DNA from: Meira nashicola
Taxonomy: Eukaryota; Basidiomycota; Exobasidiomycetes; Exobasidiales; Brachybasidiaceae
Length of the DNA: 64,000 nucleotides
Direction: 5' to 3'
NCBI GenBank assembly: GCA_001600355.1
Contig: BCJU01000005.1
Coordinates: 280,099-344,098 of the forward strand
The notes beneath the pieces were generated by a model, which was not told the DNA's origin, ran no database searches, and saw nothing but the letters and a program-made list of their open reading frames with translations. Position 1 is the first letter of the stretch, and each line of letters begins with the position of its first letter. Made by a program: the position numbers and the translations under genes. This document shows, in pieces, positions 1-9,023 of the stretch.

Positions 1-529
1 ACAGGCGCGTGTTATCAATACCAGAAAAAGTATGCGCCGGCGCCTTCACTTGCTGTCCGGAAATGAGATCATTCTCCTAATTCATTTCGATAGGAAATTA
101 TGTGACATGTATTGGATCTTACTTTCATCGCCATGTGAAATGTAAGCCAAGTTTTCCCATCATCTCAAAGTGTAAATTCATCCTAAATGTACGCGGTTTT
201 AACAGTTCGCCAAGCGTAAAAAATAGTTTACACAGGAAGGATTTCCCCGAAAAATATGTAAGAGAGCAACGCAGTGTCTGTCCGCATATGCAAGACAATA
301 ACCTCTCGGCATGCAATGCGTACGTCCCATGCTAGTGCATGAAACGCATTTTTCAAGTGTTTGCAAAATCCCTCATCCCTAAATTTCATCATTTCTATCC
401 AATCCACAAATTTTTGATTATAGAGCTCAGACTATAACTGCTTCTATGCAAAAGAAGACTTTATCATTTTCAGCGTGTTCTTTGATGAATTTTGATACTT
501 GGCTCTTAAAAAAAGCAAGAAAAAAAAAC
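1..529. other. Non-coding stretch at window start
   Basis: No convincing coding region is visible. The only open frames (about 60-80 codons on each strand between 100 and 335) overlap antisense, have no recognisable domain and are probably chance. The sequence is AT-rich with short A runs just before the tRNA gene. Confidence 0.5.
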
Positions 530-649
530 GACAACTACAGGATTCGAACCTGTGCGGGCGGAGCCCATCAGTTTATTCCCCTGTCGGGATTGAATAATTA
601 AGTCTGAAACAATTCAAGACTGACCTCGTAGCCACTTGAGTAAGTTGTC
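530..649 (-). tRNA. tRNA-Ser (anticodon UGA), intron-containing
   Basis: Read on the minus strand, a complete class II tRNA folds. The acceptor arms are GACAACT at 643-649 and AGTTGTC at 530-536. The D stem is CTC/GAG. The anticodon stem is TCAGT/ACTGA. A long variable arm contains GGGCTCCGCCC, and the T arm is ACAGG-TTCGAAT-CCTGT. The anticodon loop reads CT-TGA-A, so the tRNA decodes UCA serine codons. The anticodon stem is interrupted after the base following the anticodon by an intron of about 39 nt (plus-strand 574-612), the normal position for eukaryotic nuclear tRNA introns. The long variable arm supports Ser over other isotypes. Confidence 0.93.
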
Positions 650-2373
650 CGCAATCCGTGAATATTCAACTTACAAGTTATTCATTCATAACAGTGATTT
701 TGAAACCGACTGTGAAGAAGAAAGCTAAATCGTAGTATTTAATGTAAGTGATAAGGGCTTTTCACGTTATGAACTGATGGGCTCGACTACACCTAAAAGT
801 ATCGGTTCATAGTAGAGTGCTATAAGTTTGTCAGTCACAACGGCGCTTACCTTATGGTGGCAGTATTACCGAGATCATGATTCTCATTTAGGACACGGTA
901 TCTGATCTAGCTTTGGCTAGATTGGGATACTTCCAGGGTAGCTTCTCATTTTTGAGGTGCACCAGTTTTGGAGATTTTTGACTTACAGTAATATTACAAC
1001 CAAGCTCAATCGTCAAATTCAAATGTTGCAAACTGTACCACATTCATTTCATTCCACACGTTTTCGAAATTTATTCTTATCATTGATTTGGTTCTGTGAA
1101 CATGACAATGGTAAAGAAAAGAGGCAAAAGGAGATCAGCATGCGGTGCATATTCTGCTGAATCACGAAGAAGAGTTTCCAAAAATTTGGCCTAATGATGG
1201 GACACACTTTATCATTTAAGCGGATGATAATGATTTGATTCGATCGATTTCCTCTTACCATCATCATCAAGTGAGGTTGGAGATTGGCGAATATCGACTT
1301 GTCGAGGAGGTTTTAAAATGCTGGGAGGGGATCTTTGCGCGCAAATGTTGGAAATGGTGTTAGTATATTGTTGAAATCAACATATTGCAATTCCGTCAAT
1401 TTAAATATGTTACTCTACGTGACCCCTATTATTTCATCATTTGAATTTTCCACTTGACTCTCAAGTAGAAAATAATTCACTTTAATTCAGTGCCGCTCTA
1501 TCATATAAAATCTCCTATATTAATTTCGGATCACTACTCCTTTTCTGCCTCGAACTTGTCAAATACTCTAATGATTAATATGTTATATGTTTAGGAGCCG
1601 CTTATAAACTCTCTTCTGTCTTTCGTTGCAATAACCCGGGTCCTGACTGCATTACCATGTGAATGTTGGCGGTAAATAAAACACTGAACAAGTATACTAT
1701 ACAAGCCTTATCGCTTAAGTCATATCAAAGTTTTGAAATATCTGACATTTACCGTATAGAATGTGCATAGATACGCATTGTGTGCGTACACAGATTACAA
1801 TTCATGTCAGAGCTGTATAAACATAAGAAAAATAATATTCGTCAGCCTTATCAACTTTGTTATTATCATCTTGGTGATCATATGTGATGCTGGCGAAATA
1901 TAGTTTAACGTCATTCCTCAAGATATACGAGCAAGATTGTTCCCATATATATTGGCTTTTACTGTCGATGGCATGCGTAAAAAGTCAACTCCTCACTTAT
2001 GAGATCATATTTTATTTTTTGATCAATTTTGCTGCTTTGTTTATGTATACTTCTAGTTTACACGAATTTCTCATACATATGATCACACACCCCTTTGTAA
2101 GCAAAAGCGAGGTCCTAATCGTTTTCAGTCAATAATTATGCTTGCAGAAATGTATAATATTATGATGTAGATGTACAACGAGAGGGAAACTCCACCGGTC
2201 CACTGCTCGTGAGATAAGATTGATTGGTTGACCTTCAAGTTCACATTATGTGCTGGTTGTCTCGCATTCGATATTTGATGCCATGTAAGACGGAGAGAGA
2301 GCGGTGATTTTGAGATATGCAGAATTACTTCATGCGATGGCAGCCATTGATGTACGTTGACAATTTTGACCCT
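650..2373. other. Long intergenic region, no protein gene seen
   Basis: About 1.7 kb of AT-rich sequence between tRNA-Ser and the Tom6-like gene. Small open frames (for example 957-1160 and 1884-2135) lack domains and have intergenic composition. The part that stands out is 841-975, annotated separately as a possible structured RNA. A 13-bp sequence at 772-784 is an inverted copy of the tRNA-Ser variable-arm region at 561-573. Confidence 0.5.
841..975 (+). ncRNA. Possible structured non-coding RNA (unassigned)
   Basis: Three nested or adjacent hairpins are visible. TACCG (867-871) pairs with CGGTA (896-900) and is extended by CAG (861-863) with CTG (902-904). GATCTAGC (904-911) pairs with GCTAGATT (916-923) across a TTTG loop; this 8-bp stem shares base 904 with the CTG pairing. 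CTCA (945-948) pairs with TGAG (953-956). The 5' part contains CTTACCT and GATCATGA, and the 3' part has ATTTTTGA, which loosely recall snRNA elements (5' splice-site pairing, a U1-70K-type loop, an Sm-like site). The full pattern does not match U1, U2, U4, U5 or U6 as I know them. Strand and ends are guesses. Confidence 0.2.
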
Positions 2374-2586
2374 CTATAGGCTGGGCACGATTGCATCTTT
2401 GGCAATTGTTCTTGCAGCCACGATACCACCACCAAATACTAAAAGGGCATAAAAGATGCTTAAGTTTCCATCTACCTTATCTGTTGCCATAATTTGATCG
2501 TCCCAAAAACGTCTAAAGAAGCTTCTTCTATCACGTGGTGGTGCACGATGTTGTGGGTTCAAAAAACCTTTTTGAAAATCAGCCAT
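2374..2586 (-). CDS. Small single-pass membrane protein, Tom6-like
   Basis: A 70-residue intronless protein. The N-terminal half is basic (residues 10-30, rich in Arg and Pro) and there is one hydrophobic segment at about 42-60 (NLSIFYALLVFGGG then IVAA). It ends in a short tail with a hydrophobic-acidic pattern, KDAIVP. This architecture and the pattern Asn, hydrophobic helix with a Gly-rich centre, then Asp...Pro near the C-terminus resemble Tom6, the small tail-anchored subunit of the mitochondrial outer-membrane TOM translocase. The assignment is inferred from shape, since small TOM subunits diverge quickly. It could be another small mitochondrial membrane protein. Confidence 0.5.
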   Translation of the reverse strand: MADFQKGFLNPQHRAPPRDRRSFFRRFWDDQIMATDKVDGNLSIFYALLVFGGGIVAARTIAKDAIVPSL

Positions 2587-3057
2587 GATGTATGTTTGTT
2601 CGTGATAGAGATGGTGATCGGTATGTGTGTGTGTGTGGAGTTGGAAGGAGATGTGTCGATTAGAATACTATACATGCGTGCGCGGATAAAGGGAAAAAGA
2701 TGAAATCCCCTCCAACACGTGAGTGCTTACTTGCATTTTTTTATTCTATCGCATAAGCTGGCGCCGCGCAAAGAAATGTGTTGGAAGAATAATCTTCTCT
2801 TCATCGAATACAATCATCCCATCATTTGGGTTAACGTTATAGACATGTGAGTTTCTCATCAAAAGCACTACCAAAAAAATACCAATGATGAACCAATACT
2901 GGCACCAGGCCTAGCATACAATGCGGATAACATCCCGAGCGATTCTTTAATAACAACTACAATATATACGCTAGATCGCTCCTGAAACATTTTACTAGAG
3001 AAAAACATTATTTGCAAAGCAGGTACTGACAAAATTCTCTTTCTCTTCTCAGCTATC
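2587..3057. other. Divergent intergenic region (Tom6-like / COQ3)
   Basis: About 470 bp separating two divergently transcribed genes, so it should hold both promoters. It contains a short GT run near 2623-2635 and AT-rich stretches. No separate gene is seen. Confidence 0.5.
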
Positions 3058-3987
3058 ATGATGTCTATACTTCCTAAATCAATTGCTAGAAATGCTTCAA
3101 GACTAAAAAGTAGTCGATCCATATCCACAATGGATACCGAATCTGTTGCCCACTTTACACGTTTATCATCGCAATGGTGGGATTCTCAAGGAGAATTTGC
3201 GTTATTGCATGCAATGAATCCCGTTCGATTGCAATTCATGCGTGAAAAGCTAAGGGAGGTCGGTGAATGGGAACAAACACGAGCATCTGTGGAAAATGTC
3301 CAAAGTATATCCAAACAGCAACCCTGGCTGCAAGGAGGAGCCTGGCTAGCCGGACAGCGGACATTAGATGTGGGTTGTGGTGGTGGCCTTTTAAGCGAAT
3401 CGTTAGCAAGGCTCGGCGGAAATGTGACTGGAATAGATGCATCTTCTTCCAACATAGAAATGGCAAAAATTCACGCTTCACAAGACGATAAATTGTCCCA
3501 ACATGCATCTCTACAGTATCAATCGATCATGGCAGAAGATTTGTTAGAAGAAGGAGGCAAAGAACAATTTGACATCGTTTGTGCGATGGAAGTCGTTGAA
3601 CATGTTCGTCAACCGGACTTATTCTTGCGAACGCTTGCTGATCTACTCAAACCAGGTGGTCATTTGTTCATGTCCACAATTGCTCGCACACCCCTATCTT
3701 ACTTTCTCACAATTTTCATGGCCGAAAACGTCTTAAGATTCGTAACACCTGGAACACATAAGCATAGCCAATACATCGACCCAAAAGAGTTGGTGAATCA
3801 TTTTCGAACACAAACACCATGGATCGGAGATAGTGAAACAGCCTTGGCCCCAAAAAGATTACAATATGAAACCCGCGGAACATTCTATATACCTGGTTTA
3901 GGCAAATGGGTTCTGGCACCTCGCGAATCCAACAAGACAATCACTGAAGCAGCAAACTACTTTTTCTGGATAAGGAAGCCTTTCTAG
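3058..3987 (+). CDS. COQ3: Ubiquinone biosynthesis O-methyltransferase, mitochondrial
   Basis: A 309-residue SAM-dependent methyltransferase of the UbiG/COQ3 family, which performs both O-methylation steps of coenzyme Q synthesis at the matrix face of the inner mitochondrial membrane. Residues 1-25 are rich in Ser, Arg and Lys and lack acidic residues until Asp26, as expected of a mitochondrial presequence. The family signature around FTRLSSQWWDSQGEF (33-47) is present. SAM motif I LDVGCGGGLLSE lies at 103-114, with GIDAS following at about 125. Motif AMEVVEHV and the LKPGGHLFMSTI post-motif are intact, as is the AENVLRFVTPGTHKHSQYI segment typical of COQ3. A second Met at position 2 makes the exact start ambiguous by one codon. 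No intron is seen. Confidence 0.95.
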   Translation: MMSILPKSIARNASRLKSSRSISTMDTESVAHFTRLSSQWWDSQGEFALLHAMNPVRLQFMREKLREVGEWEQTRASVENVQSISKQQPWLQGGAWLAGQRTLDVGCGGGLLSESLARLGGNVTGIDASSSNIEMAKIHASQDDKLSQHASLQYQSIMAEDLLEEGGKEQFDIVCAMEVVEHVRQPDLFLRTLADLLKPGGHLFMSTIARTPLSYFLTIFMAENVLRFVTPGTHKHSQYIDPKELVNHFRTQTPWIGDSETALAPKRLQYETRGTFYIPGLGKWVLAPRESNKTITEAANYFFWIRKPF

Positions 3988-4223
3988 AGAGCAATACTGT
4001 ACCATATCAACATCTATATACCCTTTTGTATTTTTAGTACTATTACCATGATGAAATTATGAAAGCGATAATTTCGGTACAATTTGAGGAATGTTGTGAA
4101 AGTATAACAAAAGATATAGAAACCGTGACGATGACAATGACGAGGGGTATACGGTATGTCGTGATTGCGTGTTTGTACCTTACCAATGTGTGGGAATAAA
4201 ATAAAAGTCCATTTCCATTTCTC

Positions 4224-5708
4224 TCAAGATGTTTGTGCGGTTGCCGGATTGTCCAAATGTTTTGAGGGCGGTGGAGTGGGAAGATCAGGTTCAATGGTGG
4301 GAATATCGGATTTAGCTGGCGCTTGTGCTTCAGCAGGGACATTTGCAGTTTCTTCAGTATGTGTTGTTAAGTTTTCTGCAGGGGCAGAAGTGGTGACTGC
4401 AGTTGTTGCATTTGCTTTACCAGCCGAAACACTTCTTTTTCCATTTTGCTCTCTGGCTTTACGACTTGGAACTGTTTTGCTTCTTCTTACTCCGACGGTA
4501 GTAGGCAATGGAGCAACTTCATTCGTTCCACTACTAATTCCAACTTCATGAATCTCTCCTTTCGGTGAGGGAGGTTCGCGTGATTTGCCTTTGTCTGTTT
4601 CTGAACTTGGCTGTATCGGTTCTTGATCAGCTGTTGCAGGTCGTTGTGATACTTCAGGAGGCGTAGGTGTTTTTCGTGATCGACTAAACAATCCTCTTCT
4701 TTTCGATTTGCTCTCATTTGTGGTCGATCTCCTGGCCAATTTTGCACCACCTCCTTCATGAACTACAAGTTCACCAAATTCTTCATCACTATCGCTCAAT
4801 TCGGCAACATCTGGCGTTAAAGGTTCTGCAGGTCTCGAAACACTGGTCAAATCTGCTGATTCGATGTTTGTCGGTGCTGGTGGAGAAATTGCTAAAACGA
4901 AATGATCTTGATGATCGATCAAGAATTGCAATACCTCCACTGCAAGTTTGTGTTCATTTGCATCAGTTAAATGAGATGGATGAGAAAAGATGCCCGGTTG
5001 AAAGATTACTGCCAAATTGCTTGCTGGCATTAAGTTGACTTCACTCTTTCGTGCAAACACCGCCAAAAGATCCAAAACGTACAAGAGCAAATATCGATTT
5101 GCGTGTGGCATAGATTCCGTCAATAGTCTGTATGTCTTGATAGCAGCTTCATCGTCCACTGGCTTACGCGACATCACATTTCGAAATTCGTTGTAAAGAT
5201 CCAAAGGTACGATTGGCTCTGGCATCTGATTTAGGTATCTTCTGAGTACGCTTGCACAATCGTGAACGCTGTAATTATCCCAAGTGAGATGTTTGCCATA
5301 ACGAGGTGCTGTATCAAAAATTTCTTGCAATTCTCTCATTCGCTTTTGTGAACCTGCGATTCGGAATACACCTTCGACTTCAGTTGCATTCTCTTTCAAA
5401 AACAAGCCTGTTTTTGCAACAATGATGGGCACATAACCCCATATATACTGTTTGCCGTCTTCTCCTGCCATAGAGATAGCGACGCTTGCATATTTGAGAG
5501 ATTTACGTAATGGTTCACCAAATACTGCATTGACTGGCTTTTTCTGTGTAGAAGAAGATGGCGAAGGTCCTTGAGTTGGAGAAGATCCATTTCCACCACC
5601 ACTACTACCACCGCCCAATTTACCTGATTTAGTGAAGTTTGACCACCATGATTTCAAGCTTGCTTTTATCTTATCCTTCTCGCCATCTGCCGAAGTTGAT
5701 TGGGTCAT
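4224..5708 (-). CDS. Rho-type GTPase-activating protein (Sac7-like)
   Basis: A 494-residue protein with one RhoGAP domain at about 63-275, which speeds GTP hydrolysis on Rho-family GTPases and so controls actin and cell-wall signalling. The arginine finger is in GVFRIAGS (Arg116). The conserved LRRYLNQMPEPIVP and NLAVIFQPGIF segments are intact. The N-terminal 60 residues are Gly/Ser-rich, and the C-terminal 220 are low-complexity with acidic, Ser/Pro-rich and basic patches (RRGLFSRSRK). The domain sequence and the short region before it resemble the Sac7/Bag7 class. No lipid-binding or LIM domain is visible. The gene is convergent with COQ3, 236 bp away. Confidence 0.9.
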   Translation of the reverse strand: MTQSTSADGEKDKIKASLKSWWSNFTKSGKLGGGSSGGGNGSSPTQGPSPSSSTQKKPVNAVFGEPLRKSLKYASVAISMAGEDGKQYIWGYVPIIVAKTGLFLKENATEVEGVFRIAGSQKRMRELQEIFDTAPRYGKHLTWDNYSVHDCASVLRRYLNQMPEPIVPLDLYNEFRNVMSRKPVDDEAAIKTYRLLTESMPHANRYLLLYVLDLLAVFARKSEVNLMPASNLAVIFQPGIFSHPSHLTDANEHKLAVEVLQFLIDHQDHFVLAISPPAPTNIESADLTSVSRPAEPLTPDVAELSDSDEEFGELVVHEGGGAKLARRSTTNESKSKRRGLFSRSRKTPTPPEVSQRPATADQEPIQPSSETDKGKSREPPSPKGEIHEVGISSGTNEVAPLPTTVGVRRSKTVPSRKAREQNGKRSVSAGKANATTAVTTSAPAENLTTHTEETANVPAEAQAPAKSDIPTIEPDLPTPPPSKHLDNPATAQTS

Positions 5709-6934
5709 ACTTTCGCAGTAGCCCTTAAAACGTTGGTGGAAGATGAACGAGGCGAATAGACGGACACAAGCCGATCACAAAGATTTATATTTTAAACGAA
5801 ATCACTGCGTTGAATGTGTTAGAGGCTATGACTGAAAATGATGATATCGAAATCGAATTGTAGACAGACGGGCGAATATCTTTTGAAATAAGACGAATTA
5901 GCGTGATGAAATGACCAGGCTGATCGCGAAAGGCGCAAAAGTTGAATACGGTGTAGGTGATAAATAGGTCTCGAGTGGATGTAAATCCAATTTTTTGTAA
6001 AGAGGGCTATCCGAAAAATTCCTAACAATCTTCTTATGCGTGCATAGAGCCCAATGATGATGGAAAAGAAGGGAAAGGGTTTATTGTTATGCAAAATAAA
6101 AAAAAAACACCACCACATACGCACATTCATGCATATACATTGTCTGCCCGATCGGTACATGGTTAAGGCGGTAGACGACAGAAACGCGACAAAATAAATA
6201 ACACACACAAATTGCGCAACAAAATTACACGCACACCCGCAGACACACCCAATTCATCATCACTCATATCCAAGTACGTATATTAAGTACAGCCTAAAGG
6301 TAATGAATTGGGTGTATACATATGTATAACAAGCGGTGCAACGCATCATTCAACTTTTGCCCATCTGTCATGCAATATGAACGAACATTTTTTTTTACCT
6401 TGAGATGTTTGGTAAAAGGATGTATGAACATACAACACTTTGGTGATAAAATAAAATCCGCTAATGGTTATTATGCATTTCATCAGTATCCTGTCGAGTA
6501 TTTTTTAGAAGAACAAGACAAACACTCACTCTACTACTCACATAATTATTCACCGAGAATTTCTTTACTTTGGTTGTATGTAGTCTACATACGAAAGCAA
6601 ACGAACGCGTGTAGACTATATGCACTGCATCATTGGTAGTAAAAAAGTGTGCAATTGTGTGTGTGTGTTTTTTAGTCTCAATTTAGCCGTCTCAAATCTT
6701 GATTCAGGACATAATGCGGTGATTCGGGGAAGTTACATAGAGTAAATCCAATTCTTTTGCGGCGTTCTTTGGTAGAATTAAAGAAGCTTTGCTTTTGCTC
6801 TCCTTTCAAACCTTGGTTCTGCATATGTCATACTGTATATTTCTCCGAATCAGAAACATGAACGTGGATGTAATGTGATGAACATTCTTGATAAATGATA
6901 GAAATACGGTTTATTTGCTTATGAAAAAGATTGA
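5709..6934. other. Intergenic region with an inverted repeat
   Basis: About 1.2 kb without a credible gene. The longest open frames (about 129 codons on minus at 5819-6208, 105 codons on plus at 6322-6639) are aromatic-rich translations of AT-rich DNA with no domain. The region includes a perfect 13-bp inverted repeat (6245-6257 and 6303-6315) and a short GT run near 6658-6668. Confidence 0.5.
6245..6315. repeat. 13-bp perfect inverted repeat
   Basis: ACACCCAATTCAT at 6245-6257 is matched by its exact reverse complement at 6303-6315, with a 45-bp spacer. The spacer itself has GTAC at both ends of an AT-rich core (around 6274-6290). It lies about 540 bp upstream of the RhoGAP start. Function unknown. 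Confidence 0.6.
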
Positions 6935-7399
6935 TCACGTTTTATCCAACCTATCAAGCATATCGGCAATCTCATCAATCTCATTGCGTTCATTGATACC
7001 GATTCCCGTTTGTTGTGTTTCATCAAAATTTTGCATACTCGTAGGTCTTCGAGTAGGTTCTAAAACTTTACCATCTTCATTCCATCCTGGTGCACGTTTA
7101 AGCATATCTTGTTTACGTGCTTTCTCTCTTCTATCTGCATTTTCCAAAACAAAATGTTCCAAATTGAATGGATAAACAAAGTATTCTTGTAAATTTGGTG
7201 GAAGTGGATGAAGATTGTTTGGTAGAATGATTGGAGGTGGAACACGAACGGCAGGTGATTTGATTAGAGGAACTCGAGAACAGGTTGCATAAAGTGAAGA
7301 TGTACCACTGCTTTCTTGATTCACATTCACGCCACCACTATATCCACTCCCTTCTCCTCCTCCATTGCTGGATCTCTGATTAGCATATGTTGTGACCAT
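6935..7399 (-). CDS. Conserved-looking small protein, function unknown
   Basis: A 154-residue protein with no domain I can name. Residues 1-40 are Gly/Ser/Asn-rich and look disordered. The middle (about 50-85) is Pro- and aromatic-rich and looks like a conserved core, with LPPNLQEYFVYPFNLEHFVL. It is followed by a basic stretch with KARKQDMLKRAPGW and an acidic C-terminus ending in a short amphipathic segment (EIDEIADMLDRLDK). No signal peptide or membrane segment is seen. The composition of the core and the intact frame argue that it is a real gene. Confidence 0.6.
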   Translation of the reverse strand: MVTTYANQRSSNGGGEGSGYSGGVNVNQESSGTSSLYATCSRVPLIKSPAVRVPPPIILPNNLHPLPPNLQEYFVYPFNLEHFVLENADRREKARKQDMLKRAPGWNEDGKVLEPTRRPTSMQNFDETQQTGIGINERNEIDEIADMLDRLDKT

Positions 7400-8258
7400 G
7401 ACTGTTTAGACCTCTTTGAATGGTGTTGGATGGAAATGCTGAGCGTTGATTGCAATGCTGTCTACAATACTGCAATTTGAAAAATAACCGTGCGCGAACG
7501 AGCCTTTCTTGACACTGCACGCGTATTTGCCTGCTTTCAGATAAATTAGGCACCAGAAATATCCCCAATAGGCTTTTAATGTGCGGTTAAAATAAGGCTA
7601 TCAGATAAAAAGCCTGTTTTCCAGACTGATTTCATGAAAATGATATGTGAATCTGACAAATTTTCATTCACATCAACCACGGTTTTCCGTCAACAAGAGA
7701 CATGCAATAACCCTTCCATTGATATTTCTTAAAATGAAATAATGATCAACAACACACATCAACTGTTGTGCTAAAAAACCCTTTCCCCCACGCAAGCATA
7801 CTCACGCGTCTGCCAAGAACTGTCTACCTAAAAAATGCTGCACATGTCAGCGCTAAGCGACAAAAGAAGGCCCGCCCGTACGTTCAGCTTTCTTTTCTAG
7901 ACTCTTTTTTTTTTTGTTTTATTTTATGTGTTCCCGCATACACACGATACAAAAACACAAAATGTGGCTGATGAAAATCCCCACGGAATAAAAAAAATAT
8001 TACATATAAAACGGCGGAAGGGCGGTCGGTATGTATGTATTGTTTCATTCATTCCGCATGTCCGAGCATCCAATTTATTCTTGTTGTTCAGTAGTGCCGT
8101 TCATGTTTATGATCAGGTACATGCACATGTAGTCTATGTATATATTCACAATCAAGACTCTTGAAGATGTTTATATAAAGAGAGTGGGTGTATATATGTA
8201 TCCCATAATTTCTTGCATCATCCATCCCCTTTTCCCTTAACTCTCAAAAATACCAACC
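7400..8258. other. Divergent intergenic region upstream of the secreted-protein gene
   Basis: About 860 bp between two divergent genes. It holds a T run near 7906-7915 and a strong TATA-like site close to the secreted-protein gene (annotated separately). Small frames here show no domain. Confidence 0.5.
8172..8180 (+). promoter_or_regulatory. TATA box of the secreted Cys-rich protein gene
   Basis: TATATAAAG lies 79 bp before the ATG at 8259, in a good position for a core promoter with a short 5' leader. Most other genes in the window lack so clear a TATA element, which fits a strongly or conditionally expressed secreted protein. Inferred from sequence only. Confidence 0.5.
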
Positions 8259-8857
8259 ATGCGTATCGCTTTAATCTTTGCTGCCGCTTTGGCATTAGCA
8301 TCAAATTCAGCATTTGGCGTTTCACAAAGTTTACAAGTTCATATTACAAACGCAAACGATTATTGTTTCATTTTACCATCAACCAAAAAGACAATAGGTG
8401 AAAGTGAAGATGGTGGAAATGGTGCAAAATCTTTTTGTACAAAACCCGTTGGTGGTCAAGGTCAATTGCCAACAAGTGCAAATGCATGGAAAAATGGTCC
8501 AAACTATTTGAAAAAGAATACATACGTTCAAATTACGGGTTGCATTCGTACTTCTAAATTTTCCACTTTAGTTCAAGGTGATGGTGGAGGTCAATATGAT
8601 TCAAACGGTGGTGATGGTGGAAAAGGTAATCCACGTAATTCAGTTTGCAACGGTTATAAATCGTGAGTACAATTCTTTTTCGTTATTTTAACCAAAACTA
8701 ACTTTATCTCCCTCCACACAGATACGTCGAAGTCGTTGAACCTGATAGCGGTCGTATTTGCATTCGTTGCTGTAACGATAACAAATATTGTCCTTTGGAC
8801 CGTGATACACAAGGATGTGCTTCCGTTATCAAGAATGGTAACTACAACGGATGTTAA
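8259..8857 (+). CDS. Small secreted cysteine-rich protein
   Basis: Two exons, 8259-8662 and 8722-8857, separated by a 59-bp intron with a GTGAGT donor and a CACACAG acceptor. The join restores a Ser codon and gives 179 residues. Residues 1-20 (MRIALIFAAALALASNSAFG) form a clear signal peptide. The mature part is Gly/Asn-rich and has a conserved-looking C-terminal segment, YVEVVEPDSGRICIRCCNDN followed by CPLDRDTQGC, with paired cysteines. Similar small secreted proteins with this EPD...C.RCC...CP pattern occur in many basidiomycetes, where their role is not established. It could be a cell-surface protein or an effector-like protein; no catalytic motif is seen. Confidence 0.85.
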
Positions 8858-9023
8858 ACTCATTTTCCAACTATGTTTTATTTATTTAGTCGCTTATTGG
8901 AATTGTCATGACATTTTCGTTTCGCATAGTAGTACATGATGTGCAAAAAAAAGGGTATAAATAAAATGTGCTTTTGAGCCGTTCTGGTGGGAACGCTTGG
9001 ATATGCTTTTGGGGAAATGCTTC

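Noticed and set aside
841..975. Assignment of the hairpin cluster to U1 or U4 snRNA
   Set aside because: Only scattered pieces match. The U1 start ACTTACCT, its U1A loop and the U4 stem I/II sequences are absent, so a specific name is not supported.
1884..2135. An 83-codon plus-strand frame in the first intergenic region
   Set aside because: No domain or conserved look, with codon use like intergenic DNA. It could be a hydrophobic small protein but nothing supports it.
5819..6208. A 129-codon open frame on the minus strand
   Set aside because: Aromatic- and Ile-rich translation of AT-rich DNA without a recognisable domain. Composition matches the surrounding intergenic DNA.
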